54,725 nucleotides of DNA, taken from NCBI GenBank assembly GCA_004144595.1, contig SEEM01000019.1, forward strand, positions 1-54,725, given 5' to 3'. The translations under genes were made by a program, and so were the position numbers. Source of the DNA: Hyphomicrobiales bacterium. GTDB lineage: Bacteria; Pseudomonadota; Alphaproteobacteria; Rhizobiales; Beijerinckiaceae. Shown here one piece after another: positions 1-9,007 of this stretch. The stretch's first letter is position 1. The number at the start of each line of letters is the position of its first letter. A model generated the notes under the pieces. That model saw nothing but the letters and a program-made list of their open reading frames with translations. It had not been told where the DNA came from and made no database searches.

Positions 1-59
1 AAGATTTTTCCAAGCCGTTCATGATTGCGCCGTTGCTCGGATCGGCGCATCCCGGCGGC

Positions 60-104
60 GGGACACGCCTCCCCGACGAGGTGCGCCCATCTGTAAGGAT
101 GGAG
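60..104 (+). promoter_or_regulatory. serC leader: two hairpins, the second covering the Shine-Dalgarno
   Basis: Two simple hairpins precede serC. The first pairs about 60-71 with 78-88 around the loop CCCGAC, with one bulge and one mismatch. The second pairs CCATC (87-91) with GATGG (98-102) around TGTAAG and so buries the AAGGATGGAG ribosome-binding region of the ATG at 111. Two hairpins directly before serC in an alphaproteobacterium match what I recall of the serC RNA motif from comparative genomics. The pairing is seen in the sequence; the family assignment is from memory and the ligand, if any, is unknown. Confidence 0.55.
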
Positions 105-110
105 ACATCG

Positions 111-1289
111 ATGGCGAATACCGTACCGAGCACGCGCCCGCGCGTGCCTAATTTCTCGTCCGGCCCCTGCGCCAAGCGCCCCGGCTGGGCCGTCAAGAAC
201 CTCTCCGACGCCCCGCTCGGCCGCTCGCACCGCGCCAAAATCGGCAAGGACAAGCTGAAAGCGGCGATCGACCTGACGCGCGAGGTGCTGCAGGTTCCGG
301 CTGGCTACCGCATCGGCATCGTGCCGGCCTCCGACACCGGCGCCGTCGAGATGGCGCTCTGGTCTTTGTTGGGCGCCCGCGGCGTCGACATGGTCAGCTG
401 GGAAAGTTTTGGCGCCGGCTGGGTCACCGATGTCGTCAAGCAGCTCAAGCTCACTGACGTCCGCACGTTTGATGCGCCCTATGGCGAATTGCCGAACCTC
501 AGGAAGGTCGACACGAAGAACCGCGACGTCGTCTTCACCTGGAACGGCACCACCTCGGGCGTACGCGTTGTCGACGCCAGCTGGATCGCCGACGATCGCG
601 AGGGGCTGACCATCTGCGACGCCACCTCCGCCGCCTTCGCCCAGCGCCTCGACTGGCCAAAGCTCGATGTCGTCACCTTCTCCTGGCAGAAGGTGCTCGG
701 CGGCGAGGCCGCGCATGGCATGATCGTGCTCTCGCCCCGCGCCGTCGCCCGGCTCGAAAGCTACAAGCCGGCCTGGCCGCTGCCGAAGATCTTCCGCATG
801 ACCTCCGGCGGCAAGCTGATCGAGGGCATCTTCACCGGCGAGACCATCAACACCCCCTCCATGCTCGCGGTCGAGGATTATATCGACGCGCTGGAATGGG
901 CCCGGAAAGTCGGCGGGCTCGACGGGCTGGTGAAGCGCGCCGACGGCAATGCCCGCGTCATCGCCAAGTTCGTGCGCGATAACGACTGGATCGACTTCCT
1001 CGCCGTGAAGCCGAAGACGCGCTCCAACACCTCAGTCTGCCTGAAGTTCACCGACCCGGCCGTGACCGCCCTGCCGGCGGACGCGCAGACGGCCTTCGCC
1101 AAGCAGGTGGTCTCGATCATCGAGAAGGCCGGCGCCGGCTACGATCTCGGCCATTACCGCGACGCCCCTCCCGGCCTGCGCATCTGGTGCGGCGCGACCG
1201 TCCAGTCGCGCGACGTCAAGGCGCTGCTGCCCTGGATCGCCTATGCCTTTGCGGAAGCGAAGGCGGGTCTGGGCAAGAAGGCGGCCTGA
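111..1289 (+). CDS. serC: phosphoserine aminotransferase
   Basis: Transfers the amino group of glutamate to 3-phosphohydroxypyruvate, the second step of serine synthesis; PLP-dependent and cytosolic. The 392-residue product has the features of the alphaproteobacterial serC branch: an N-terminal [14 protein letters not shown] block, a central ICDATSAAF stretch and the PLP-lysine segment [14 protein letters not shown]. The frame is open upstream to 21, but the ATG at 111 starts the conserved protein and has a GGAG six bases upstream. The gene follows a structured leader and is followed by serA after a 165-base gap holding a palindromic repeat, so the two may be co-transcribed. The downstream enzyme pairing supports the call strongly. 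Confidence 0.95.
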   Translation: MANTVPSTRPRVPNFSSGPCAKRPGWAVKNLSDAPLGRSHRAKIGKDKLKAAIDLTREVLQVPAGYRIGIVPASDTGAVEMALWSLLGARGVDMVSWESFGAGWVTDVVKQLKLTDVRTFDAPYGELPNLRKVDTKNRDVVFTWNGTTSGVRVVDASWIADDREGLTICDATSAAFAQRLDWPKLDVVTFSWQKVLGGEAAHGMIVLSPRAVARLESYKPAWPLPKIFRMTSGGKLIEGIFTGETINTPSMLAVEDYIDALEWARKVGGLDGLVKRADGNARVIAKFVRDNDWIDFLAVKPKTRSNTSVCLKFTDPAVTALPADAQTAFAKQVVSIIEKAGAGYDLGHYRDAPPGLRIWCGATVQSRDVKALLPWIAYAFAEAKAGLGKKAA

Positions 1290-1295
1290 CCGGGC

Positions 1296-1392
1296 CGTCA
1301 TGGTCGGGCTTGACCCGACCATCTCTCTCAAGAAGAGGCGCTGCCCTGCGCCTCCGCGTCCCGAGATGGCCGGGTCAAGCCCGGCCATGACG
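1296..1392. repeat. palindromic intergenic repeat, family A (type I), copy 1
   Basis: Both ends can fold: the left arm reads GGTCGGG-CTTGA-CCCGACC and the right arm GGCCGGG-TCAAG-CCCGGCC, with CGTCATG at the left edge and CATGACG at the right. It lies between serC and serA. The same architecture recurs through the window only between genes. Confidence 0.8.
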
Positions 1393-1454
1393 CTCTTTCC
1401 CCATTTACGCGCCAGACCGCTCCCCGTGTAGCGCCGCGCCAGCCGGAGCCTCCC

Positions 1455-3044
1455 ATGTCCGCCCCCAAAGTTCTGATTTCCGACGCCCTCTCCCCCGCCG
1501 CCGTGCAGATCTTCAGGGATCGCGGCATCGACGTGACCTTCGATCCCAACCTCGGCAAGGACAAGGACAAGCTCGCCGCCGTCATCGGCGATTATGACGG
1601 CCTCGCCATCCGCTCGGCCACCAAGGCCACCGCCAAGCTGCTGGAGCAGGCCAAAAACCTCAAGGTCATCGGCCGCGCCGGCATCGGCGTCGACAATGTC
1701 GAAATCCCTGCCGCGACCGCGCGCGGCGTGATCGTGATGAACACGCCCTTCGGCAACTCGATCACCACCGCCGAACACGCCATCGCCATGATGTTCGCGC
1801 TCGCCCGCCAGATCCCGGCGGCCGATACCTCGACCCAGGCCGGCAAGTGGGAGAAGAACCGCTTCATGGGCGTCGAGATCACCGCCAAGACGCTGGGCCT
1901 GATCGGCGCCGGCAATATCGGCTCGATCGTCGCCGAACGCGCCATCGGCCTGAAGATGCGCGTCATCGCCTATGACCCCTATCTCTCGGCCGAACGCGCG
2001 GTCGCGCTCGGCGTCGAGAAGGTCGAGCTGGACGAGCTTCTGAAGCGCGCCGACTTCATCACGCTGCACGTGCCGATGACCGAGAAGACGAAGAACATCC
2101 TATTGGCCGAGAACCTCGCCAAGACGAAGAAGGGCGTCCGCATCATCAACTGTGCCCGCGGCGGCCTCGTCGACGAGCAGGCGCTGGCCGATCTCATCAA
2201 GTCCGGCCATGTCGCGGGCGCGGCCTTCGACGTGTTCTCGGTCGAGCCGGCCGAGCAGAACCCACTCTTCGGATTGGAGAACGTCGTCTGCACGCCGCAT
2301 CTCGGCGCCTCCACCAACGAGGCGCAGGAGAATGTCGCGCTGCAGGTCGCCGAGCAAATGAGCGACTACCTGCTCAAGGGCGCAATCACCAACGCGGTCA
2401 ACTTCCCCTCGATCACGGCGGAGGAAGCCCCGCGCGTAAAACCCTTCGTCGATCTCGCCGAGAAGCTCGGCTCCTTCCTCGGCCAGCTCACCGAGGCGCC
2501 GGTCAAGGGTATTCGCATCGAGTACGAAGGTGCGGTCGCGAGCCTGAACCTGAAGGCCATATCGGCGGCCGCCATCACGGGCGTGCTCCGGCCCTTCCTG
2601 CCCGAAATCAACATGGTCAATTCGGCCATGGTGGCGAAGGAGAAGGGCATCGTCGTCGAGGAGCTGACCCGCGAGGTCGCCGGCAATCTCGAAAGCGTCA
2701 TCCGCATCGTCGTCGAGGCCGAGGACATGCCGCGCCACGCCTCGGGCACGGTGTTCCAGGACGGCAAGCCGCGCATCGTCGAGATCCGCGACATCGCGGT
2801 CGATGCCGAGTTCGCGCCGCACATGCTCTATGTCCGCAATGCCGACAAGCCGGGCTTCATCGGCCAGTTCGGCTCGCTGCTCGGCCAGGCCGGCGTCAAT
2901 GTCGCGACCTTCGCGCTCGGCCGCGACAAGCCCGGCGGCGACGCGATCTGCTACGTTTCGGTCGACGAGCCGATCTCGGACGAGTTGCTCGACAGGATCC
3001 ACGAGATCCCGATGGTCAAGCGCGCCCGGCGCCTGCGGTTCTGA
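1455..3044 (+). CDS. serA: D-3-phosphoglycerate dehydrogenase
   Basis: Oxidises 3-phosphoglycerate to 3-phosphohydroxypyruvate with NAD, the committed step of serine synthesis. The 529-residue protein is the long form. It has an N-terminal catalytic half, a Rossmann nucleotide motif GAGNIG at 151-156, the catalytic arginine R235 in NCARGG, E264 and H282 in the PHLGAST block. An intervening substrate-binding domain follows, and an ACT domain from about residue 456 ends the protein. The ACT domain is the usual site of serine feedback. The ATG at 1455 follows a GGAG within ten bases. It sits just after serC, which makes the substrate of the next enzyme in the pathway a shared intermediate. Confidence 0.97.
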   Translation: MSAPKVLISDALSPAAVQIFRDRGIDVTFDPNLGKDKDKLAAVIGDYDGLAIRSATKATAKLLEQAKNLKVIGRAGIGVDNVEIPAATARGVIVMNTPFGNSITTAEHAIAMMFALARQIPAADTSTQAGKWEKNRFMGVEITAKTLGLIGAGNIGSIVAERAIGLKMRVIAYDPYLSAERAVALGVEKVELDELLKRADFITLHVPMTEKTKNILLAENLAKTKKGVRIINCARGGLVDEQALADLIKSGHVAGAAFDVFSVEPAEQNPLFGLENVVCTPHLGASTNEAQENVALQVAEQMSDYLLKGAITNAVNFPSITAEEAPRVKPFVDLAEKLGSFLGQLTEAPVKGIRIEYEGAVASLNLKAISAAAITGVLRPFLPEINMVNSAMVAKEKGIVVEELTREVAGNLESVIRIVVEAEDMPRHASGTVFQDGKPRIVEIRDIAVDAEFAPHMLYVRNADKPGFIGQFGSLLGQAGVNVATFALGRDKPGGDAICYVSVDEPISDELLDRIHEIPMVKRARRLRF

Positions 3045-3114
3045 TCGGCCGCTCCGGCGCCCCAGCACCGCCGCAATTCTCGTCCCCTGTGGTGCCCTGC
3101 CACAGGGGATTTTC

Positions 3115-4116
3115 ATGTCTGCCCGCCTTTGCCTAGCCGCCTTTGCCCTCGCCTGCCTGACGGCCGTTCCCGCATTCGCCGACTGGGATCGCGCCAAGCT
3201 CGACAAGGGGATCGAGGGCATCGAGCAGGCCGCCAAGGGCAGGCTCGGCGTGGCGTTGATGGACCTGCGCGACCGCAAGCTCTGGTCGCATCGCGGCTCC
3301 GAGACGTTTCCGATGCAGAGCGTCTTCAAGCTGCCGCTGGCGGTCGCCGTGCTGCAACAGGTCGAGGCAGGGACATTCAAGCTCGACCAGCCGATCACCG
3401 TCACCCGCAAGGATTTCTCGCTCTTCCACAGCCCGCTCGCGAAGGCCTTCAAGGGCGAGCGCAACGATTATCCGCTGCGCGAATTGATCCGGCTCGCAGC
3501 CGGGGAGAGCGACAACACCGCAGCCGACCTCCTGATGCGCGAGATCGGCGGGCCGCAGGTGGTGACGAAGATGCTGCGCGACGGCGGCATCCAGGGGATG
3601 TCCGTCGACCGCTACGAGCGCCAGTTCCAGCCGGAGATATACGGGCTCAAGGGTTTCGGCTGGGACCAGGTCGTGGACGAAAAGGCCTTCCGCGCCGAGC
3701 TCAAGGCGATGCGGCCACGCCTGCGCATCGCCGCCCTGTCGAACGCGCTCAAGGACAAGCGCGATGCTTCCACGCCCGAGGCCAGCGCACAATTCCTCGA
3801 GGCCTTCGCAAAGGGCAACTGGCTGCGCGACCCCGCGCATGCCGCCTTGCTGACGCGGATCATCACCGAAACCAAGGTCGGCGCCGACCGCATCAAGGCC
3901 GGCCTGCCGGAGGGCTCCCGCCTCGCTCACCGCACCGGCGCCGGTCTCACCACGGACGGGATCAACCACGCCACCAACGATATCGGCATCGCGACGCTGC
4001 CGGACGGCCGGCGCTTTGTCATCGTGACCTATCTCGCGGGCTCCCGCGCCGATGCGAAGGAGCGGGAAGCGGCGCTGGCGGAGGTCGCGCGGCTCGCGGT
4101 CTCGGCCCTGCGCTGA
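3115..4116 (+). CDS. class A beta-lactamase, secreted, with altered omega loop and RTG triad
   Basis: Predicted serine beta-lactamase of 333 residues with a Sec signal peptide (cleavage near AFA-D at 22-23), hence periplasmic. Visible class A motifs are S69-V-F-K72 (Ser70/Lys73 equivalents), S132-D-N134 and R273-T-G275 where most enzymes have KTG. The omega-loop Glu166 equivalent is probably E168 in DRYE, but the usual Asn170 position holds Gln. About 45 extra residues, compared with TEM/SHV types, separate it from the conserved RDASTP stretch. The open frame extends far upstream, but the ATG at 3115 is preceded by CAGGGG and starts the signal peptide. No ampR-like regulator is next to it. 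Activity and substrate range cannot be read from sequence. Confidence 0.88.
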   Translation: MSARLCLAAFALACLTAVPAFADWDRAKLDKGIEGIEQAAKGRLGVALMDLRDRKLWSHRGSETFPMQSVFKLPLAVAVLQQVEAGTFKLDQPITVTRKDFSLFHSPLAKAFKGERNDYPLRELIRLAAGESDNTAADLLMREIGGPQVVTKMLRDGGIQGMSVDRYERQFQPEIYGLKGFGWDQVVDEKAFRAELKAMRPRLRIAALSNALKDKRDASTPEASAQFLEAFAKGNWLRDPAHAALLTRIITETKVGADRIKAGLPEGSRLAHRTGAGLTTDGINHATNDIGIATLPDGRRFVIVTYLAGSRADAKEREAALAEVARLAVSALR

Positions 4117-4137
4117 CAGGCGTCGCGAGCATCTGCG

Positions 4138-4228
4138 CGTCATGCTCGCCTTGTGGCGAGCCTCCACGTCTTGAACACGGCGTTCGACCAGCGAGGACGT
4201 GGATGGTCGGGACCAGCCCGACCATGAC
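4138..4228. repeat. palindromic repeat, family A (type II), copy 2
   Basis: Type II copy: the left arm folds through GCTCGCC-TTGT-GGCGAGC and the right arm through GGTCGGG-ACCAG-CCCGACC. The centre holds CCACGTC and GACGTGG, which pair with each other. It lies just downstream of the beta-lactamase stop. Confidence 0.8.
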
Positions 4229-4250
4229 GGGCAGGATCGCCCGTCTGTGT

Positions 4251-4392
4251 CAGAGCCTGCTCGAAAATTCGTCAGGGCGTGTCGAGACTGGGGTTTTTCG
4301 AGCACGGAGCGGAGCGTACGTCACGTACGTGAGCACCCAAGCGCAGGAAAACGCCTGTTGCAGACCGACCTGACGAATTTGCAGACGGGCTC
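4251..4392. mobile_element. MITE-like element with about 23-bp imperfect terminal inverted repeats
   Basis: The left end (GAGCC then AAATTCGTCAGG) is repeated inverted at the right end (CCTGACGAATTT then GGGCTC); the inner 12 bp match exactly. Between them lies CGTACG-TCA-CGTACG, a further perfect dyad, and no coding frame with a recognisable product. The right end abuts, and contributes a base to, the stop codon of the EamA transporter. It has the shape of a non-autonomous element, but no target duplication can be confirmed. Confidence 0.6.
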
Positions 4393-5330
4393 TACCGCCC
4401 CAGCCGCTCGGCGATGAAGATGCCGCCAAGCACCAGCACCAGCGCGAGCCCGTGATAGAGCCCGAAGGGCTCGCCGATGATCAGCACGGCCAGGATCGGT
4501 GCGAAGACCGGCACGAGATTGACGAAGACGCCGGCCCGGCCGGGCCCGATCAGCTCGATCGCCCGCATGAAGGAAAGCTGCGAGACGATCGACGGGAAGA
4601 TCACCGTGAAGGCGAGGATCAGCCAGCCCTGAGGCGTCGGGATATAGGAACGGCCGAGCGCGATCTCGGTCGCGAGCAGCGGCAGTGACGCGATGCAGGC
4701 ACAGCCGGCCATCGCCGTGAAGAAGACGAGGCCCGGCACCGCCGGCCGCTTGCGCACGCCGACGGTGAAGCCGGCATAGAGCACGCAGGCCGCGATCATC
4801 AGCAGGTCGCCCGGCACGAAGCGGAAGGCGGTGAGGACGTGGATATCGCCCCGGCTCGCCGTGACCGCAACACCGAGCAGCGTCACCGCGACGCCGATCC
4901 CCTGCATCAGCGTGATCCGTGTCTTGTAGGCCAGGAAGGCGCCTATCAGCACGAAGACCGGGATCGAGCCCTGCAGAATGCCGATATTGATCGCGCTGGT
5001 CGAATAGGCCGCGAGATACATCAGCGTGTTGAAGCCGGTGAAGCCGAGCGCGCCGAGCAAGGCGATGAGCCGCCAATGCGCGCACAGAACCGGCCAGTGG
5101 GCGCGCAACTGGTCGCGCAACAGCCAGGGCATGATCGCGCAGACCGCGACCCAGCGCAGCGAGGTCAGCATCATCGGCGAGATGTTGTCGACGGCGAGCC
5201 GGCTCGCCACGGCGTTGCAGCCCCACATCAAGGTGGTCAACACCATCAGCAGGTAGGCATTGCTCCAGGCGCGTTGCAGCCAGGTCTGGGTAGGGTGCAC
5301 GTTTCCGCCCTGTTGCGAGAAAGGGCTCAT
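4392..5330 (-). CDS. EamA/DMT family transporter
   Basis: A 312-residue inner-membrane protein of the drug/metabolite transporter superfamily, with about ten hydrophobic segments in two repeated EamA halves. It opens with a cytosolic stretch and a first membrane helix around residues 26-44 (MVLTTLMWGCN). The second half begins near PGDLLMIAACVLYAGFTVG. Family members export amino acids or metabolites, but substrate cannot be assigned. The ATG at 5330 has AAGGG seven bases upstream. It is divergent from the glutamine amidotransferase gene, with 83 bases between the starts for both promoters. Its stop codon touches the inverted-repeat element at 4251-4392. Confidence 0.88.
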   Translation of the reverse strand: MSPFSQQGGNVHPTQTWLQRAWSNAYLLMVLTTLMWGCNAVASRLAVDNISPMMLTSLRWVAVCAIMPWLLRDQLRAHWPVLCAHWRLIALLGALGFTGFNTLMYLAAYSTSAINIGILQGSIPVFVLIGAFLAYKTRITLMQGIGVAVTLLGVAVTASRGDIHVLTAFRFVPGDLLMIAACVLYAGFTVGVRKRPAVPGLVFFTAMAGCACIASLPLLATEIALGRSYIPTPQGWLILAFTVIFPSIVSQLSFMRAIELIGPGRAGVFVNLVPVFAPILAVLIIGEPFGLYHGLALVLVLGGIFIAERLGR

Positions 5331-5413
5331 GCAATACCCTTGCGTGTACCCGGCTCATATGAGATCGGGCGCAAGCCTGCCCGTCGCCCTGCGCATCCCT
5401 GCGGAACATCTCG

Positions 5414-6295
5414 ATGATCGAAACCAGTGCCCGCCCGCTCCGCCTGCTCTTCGTGGACGGCAATATGCGCGACACCCGCGAGGGGCTGCGCCAGTCCTAT
5501 GGCATGACCTATGGCGAGGCCTATGCCGCCGAGATCGCGGCGATCACGCCAGGCATCGTCTCCGACATCTGCCTGCCCGCCGACGAGGGTGCGAACCTCC
5601 CCGACGGAGAGGGGCTCGAATCCTATGACGGCATCTTCCTGACCGGCTCGGCCCTGCATATCTACGACATCGCGCCGCCGGTGACCCGGCAGATCGACCT
5701 GATGCGCGCGATCTATGCCAGCGGCACCCCCTGCTTCGGCTCCTGCTGGGGCGTCCAGGTCGGCTCGGTCGCGGCCGGCGGCACCGTCACCGCCAATCCG
5801 AAGGGCCGCGAGACCGGCTTCGCCCGCAGGATCACCCCGACTGAAGCCGGCCGCAACCACGCCCTTCTCGCCAGCCGGCCGGCCTCCTTCGACGCGCCGG
5901 CGATCCACCTCGACACCATCGCGCTGCCGGCGCATGGCACGACCATCCTCGCCTCCAACGCCTTCAGCCAGGTCCAGGCCGCCGAGATCAAGCATAATGG
6001 CGGCACCTTCTGGGGTGTGCAGTACCATCCCGAATTCTCGTTGAAGCAGATCGTCGCGATCCTCGACCGCCGGGTGCCGCTGCTGATCAAGGAGGGGTTC
6101 CGCAAGGACGAGGCTTCCGCGAAAGCCTGGCTCGACGACATGCTGGCGCTCGATGCCGAGCCGGAGCGGCAGGACCTCGCCTGGGCGCATGGCCTCGACC
6201 GCGAGGTGCTCGATCCCGAACGCCGCGTCACCGAGCTCCGCAACTTCATGGAGCATCGCGTCAAGCCGCATGCCAGCACGCGCGGACGCGCCTGA
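5414..6295 (+). CDS. class I glutamine amidotransferase-like protein
   Basis: A stand-alone GATase1 domain of 293 residues. The nucleophile elbow is GSC111WG, and the partner residues H205 and E207 lie in QYHPE, so the Cys-His-Glu triad is complete. The family splits glutamine to ammonia for a partner synthase, or hydrolyses gamma-glutamyl bonds (the GMP synthase-like branch includes gamma-glutamyl peptide hydrolases). About 85 residues follow the triad, longer than a minimal domain. No synthetase is adjacent, so hydrolysis of a free gamma-glutamyl compound is as likely as ammonia supply. The neighbour across a divergent promoter is an EamA exporter; a joint role is speculation. Confidence 0.85.
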   Translation: MIETSARPLRLLFVDGNMRDTREGLRQSYGMTYGEAYAAEIAAITPGIVSDICLPADEGANLPDGEGLESYDGIFLTGSALHIYDIAPPVTRQIDLMRAIYASGTPCFGSCWGVQVGSVAAGGTVTANPKGRETGFARRITPTEAGRNHALLASRPASFDAPAIHLDTIALPAHGTTILASNAFSQVQAAEIKHNGGTFWGVQYHPEFSLKQIVAILDRRVPLLIKEGFRKDEASAKAWLDDMLALDAEPERQDLAWAHGLDREVLDPERRVTELRNFMEHRVKPHASTRGRA

Positions 6296-6444
6296 ACGCC
6301 CTGACGAGACCTCTCCTGCGAATGCAGGACGCTTCGAACGCTCCCGAGACCTATCCGCATTCCGGCCCAATTCCGCCTTGGGCACGCCGAATTCGGCAGT
6401 CCCTATCACGGCGACGTGATTGCGATCTGGAGGGGATGATTTCG

Positions 6445-8136
6445 ATGCGAAGCCATATTGCCGCCGCCCTGATTCTGGCACCCGGCCTCGCCGCCGCGGC
6501 CGAAACCGAATTGTCGAGCCGGATCGACCGCGTCACGGTCTTCCCGGACGGGGCCGTGGTGACGCGGCTCGGCAAGGCGGACCTACTGCAGGGCGTCTCG
6601 CAGATCGTGCTGCGCGGCCTGCCGGCGACCATCGACCCCGCTTCGATCCGCGTCGAGGGCAAAGGTGACGGCACCTTCTCGGTCGGCGCGGTCGATGTCC
6701 GCGTGACGCCGGGTGACGCCAGGCCCGTGCTCGACATGGTGCTGGAGGAGAAGCTCAAGACGCTGCGCGACGAGAAGGAGAAGCTCTCGGGCCAGATCGG
6801 CGCAATCGAATCCAAGCGCGCCACGATCGAGCGCTTCGCGCAGGTCGGCCCCGACAAGCTCGGTCCCGACGGCAAGGCGCTGCCGGTCGCCGACTGGCCG
6901 GCGGTGTTCGAGGCGATCGGCACCGCGCTGGTCAAGGTCCAGGACGAATTGCGCGGCACCCGCAGCCGCCTCGCCGATGTCGAGGGGGAGATTGCCGCGC
7001 TGGAGCGCGCCCGCCCGCAGGCCGGCCGCCCCGGCGCGCCGAAACGCGATGTCGCGATTTCCGTCGAGGCGCCGCAGCCCGTCGCGGCCGAGTTCACCGT
7101 GACCTATCGCGTCACGGGTGCGAACTGGACCCCGACCTACGAAGCGCGCCTGACCACGACCGGCGAGAAGCCTGAAATTGCCCTGACGCGCCGCGCCGAA
7201 ATCCGCCAGCGCAGCGGCGAGGCCTGGGATGACGTCGCGCTGACGCTGTCGACCACGCGCTCGACCGGGGGCACCCGCGCGCCGGAGCTGACGCCGATGC
7301 AGGTCGCCTTCTTCGAGCCGCCGGTGGTCTACGAAAGCCGCGCGCGCGTCGGCGCCAATGCGCCTGCCCCGATGGCCGCCCGCGCCAAGGCGGAGACGGA
7401 GGCAGCGGCGGACGCTGTGGCCAAGCAAACGCAGCGCTCCGCCACACCGAAGCCAGCCGAAATCCAGGTCGCGGCGATCGAGGCCGGCGCCTATCAGGCG
7501 AATTTCCAGGTGCCCGGCCGTGCCTCGATCCCGCAGGATGGCAGCTCCAAGACGGTGACGCTGACCCAGCGCAAGGCGGAAGCGACGCTTTCCGCCCGCA
7601 CCGTGCCGGAGTTGGAACAGAAGGCTTATCTCGAGGCCGGCTTCACCCATGACGAGGAAGCGCCGTTGCTGGCGGGCCGCGTCGCGCTGCATCGCGACGG
7701 CACCTATGTCGGCATGGGCCAGTTCAGGCTCGTCGCGCCCGGCGACAAGGTCGAACTCGGCTTCGGCGCCGACGACCGGATCAAGGTCTCCTTCGCCCCG
7801 GTGAAGCGCCGCGAGAACGACCCGAGCTGGCTCGGCCAAACCCGCACCGACCTGCGCGAATTCCGCACGGTGGTGACGAGCTTGCACGCCAAACCCGTCA
7901 AGATCACCGTGCTGGAGCGCATCCCGTTCTCGGAGAGCAGCGGGATCACGGTCGAGACCATCGCCGCCCAGACCACGCCGCCGACCGAGAAGCAGGTCGG
8001 CGACCGTCGCGGCGTCGCCGGCTGGACCTTCGATCTCGTCCCCGGCGCGGAGAAGGAGATCAAGCTCGCCTACCGCATCAAATGGCCGGGCGACCGCGAG
8101 CTGTCCTACGAGGAGCAGCCGCTGCCGGGGAAGTGA
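6445..8136 (+). CDS. exported DUF4139 domain-containing protein (MuiA-like)
   Basis: A 563-residue protein with an N-terminal signal peptide (MRSHIAAALILAPGLAAAA). It has a DUF4140-type N-terminal beta domain (about 25-110, with VTVFPDGAVVTR), a charged coiled-coil stretch (about 105-150) and a long DUF4139 C-terminal region with the hallmark YRVTGANWTPTYEARL around 220. Homologues are annotated as mucoidy inhibitor MuiA family, but the biochemical function is unknown. The frame is open from 6322 and has an ATG at 6436, but GGAGGGG lies nine bases before the ATG at 6445, which also gives the cleanest signal peptide. It is probably periplasmic or outer-membrane associated. Confidence 0.85.
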   Translation: MRSHIAAALILAPGLAAAAETELSSRIDRVTVFPDGAVVTRLGKADLLQGVSQIVLRGLPATIDPASIRVEGKGDGTFSVGAVDVRVTPGDARPVLDMVLEEKLKTLRDEKEKLSGQIGAIESKRATIERFAQVGPDKLGPDGKALPVADWPAVFEAIGTALVKVQDELRGTRSRLADVEGEIAALERARPQAGRPGAPKRDVAISVEAPQPVAAEFTVTYRVTGANWTPTYEARLTTTGEKPEIALTRRAEIRQRSGEAWDDVALTLSTTRSTGGTRAPELTPMQVAFFEPPVVYESRARVGANAPAPMAARAKAETEAAADAVAKQTQRSATPKPAEIQVAAIEAGAYQANFQVPGRASIPQDGSSKTVTLTQRKAEATLSARTVPELEQKAYLEAGFTHDEEAPLLAGRVALHRDGTYVGMGQFRLVAPGDKVELGFGADDRIKVSFAPVKRRENDPSWLGQTRTDLREFRTVVTSLHAKPVKITVLERIPFSESSGITVETIAAQTTPPTEKQVGDRRGVAGWTFDLVPGAEKEIKLAYRIKWPGDRELSYEEQPLPGK

Positions 8137-8179
8137 ACAACCAGAACGCCTGCCAACCGGTCGGACAAGCCTCCGCGCA

Positions 8180-8269
8180 CGTCAAGCTCGCCCTTGTGGC
8201 GAGCATCCACGTCTTGAACACGGCGCTCGACCAGCGAAGACGTGGATGGTCGGGACAAGCCCCGACCCT
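8180..8269. repeat. palindromic repeat, family A (type II), copy 3
   Basis: Same orientation and internal TTGAACACG core as the copy at 4138. The left edge reads CGTCAAG in place of CGTCATG. It separates the convergent DUF4139 and phosphatase genes and could act as a two-way hairpin. Confidence 0.75.
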
Positions 8270-8284
8270 TACGGCCTCGCCGCC

Positions 8285-8869
8285 TCAGAGCATCAGCCCC
8301 ATCTCGATCTCGCGCTTGCGGCCGAGATCGTTCATCCAGGTCCGGAACTGGGGTTGCGCTTCGATCTGGTGGGCATAGTGCCGCCGCAGCGCCTGCGTCA
8401 GTCGGCCGCCACGGCCGAGTTGCTCGTCGGCGAAACCGATCATCACCGAGTTCGGCCAGGCCTGCGGCCGGATCTCGCGCAGGCGGGCGAACAGCGCGTC
8501 CTCGTCCTCCGCCGCGTCGGCCTGCGCCATCAGGGTCATCATCGCCGCCGTCGAGCGCGAGATGCCCATATGGCAATGCACCAGCAGATGACCCTTCACG
8601 CGGCCCGTCGCGGTCTCGCGCAGGCCCTCGCCAAAACGGATGATCTCGCCGACATGCTGCGGCGTCGGCATGACCTGCCCTGGCCGGGCATCGATGATGT
8701 CGTGGAAGCGCAGCGTCACGCGATGATGCTCGCCGTAGGTCCCGAACGCATCGATCTCGGCGCGGTCGGGATCGATCACCGAGAGCACATGCGTCACCTC
8801 GCGGGCGCTGTTGCCGGGCAATTCCTCGATGCCGCAGATCGTCAGGGTCGAGATCGAAAGGGTCTTCAT
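8285..8869 (-). CDS. tyrosine / dual-specificity phosphatase-like protein
   Basis: A 194-residue protein with the Cys-based phosphatase signature H98-C99-HMGIS-R105-S, that is HCxxGxxRS. A possible general-acid loop DIID lies about 40 residues upstream (57-60). The family removes phosphate from phosphotyrosine or related substrates through a phosphocysteine intermediate; the target is unknown. The frame is open to 8920, but the ATG at 8869 has GGAGGA five to six bases upstream. Further upstream the frame runs into a family A repeat and is not conserved coding sequence. It lies downstream of, and on the same strand as, the M20 amidohydrolase, separated by that repeat. Confidence 0.85.
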   Translation of the reverse strand: MKTLSISTLTICGIEELPGNSAREVTHVLSVIDPDRAEIDAFGTYGEHHRVTLRFHDIIDARPGQVMPTPQHVGEIIRFGEGLRETATGRVKGHLLVHCHMGISRSTAAMMTLMAQADAAEDEDALFARLREIRPQAWPNSVMIGFADEQLGRGGRLTQALRRHYAHQIEAQPQFRTWMNDLGRKREIEMGLML

Positions 8870-8893
8870 GGCAATCCTCCCTGTGCAACAGCC

Positions 8894-8987
8894 CGTCATG
8901 CTCGGGCTAGACCCGAGCATCTTTTACAGATGGAGGCTCCCGAGCCTCATTCGGCCTGAGGTTCTCGGGTCAAGCCCGAGAACGACG
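8894..8987. repeat. palindromic repeat, family A (type I), copy 4
   Basis: Arms fold as GCTCGGG-CTAGA-CCCGAGC and TTCTCGGG-TCAAG-CCCGAGAA. It fills most of the gap between the M20 amidohydrolase stop and the phosphatase start. Confidence 0.8.
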
Positions 8988-9007
8988 CCTGATCTACCGG
9001 CTGCCGC

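Noticed and set aside
3129..4373. Alternative frame through the beta-lactamase region
   Set aside because: Arg/Pro/Gly-rich composition typical of a wrong frame; the beta-lactamase motifs and signal peptide are in the other frame.
4117..4391. Insertion sequence with transposase after the beta-lactamase
   Set aside because: Only a short family A repeat and a 142-bp MITE-like element are present; no transposase frame or motif.
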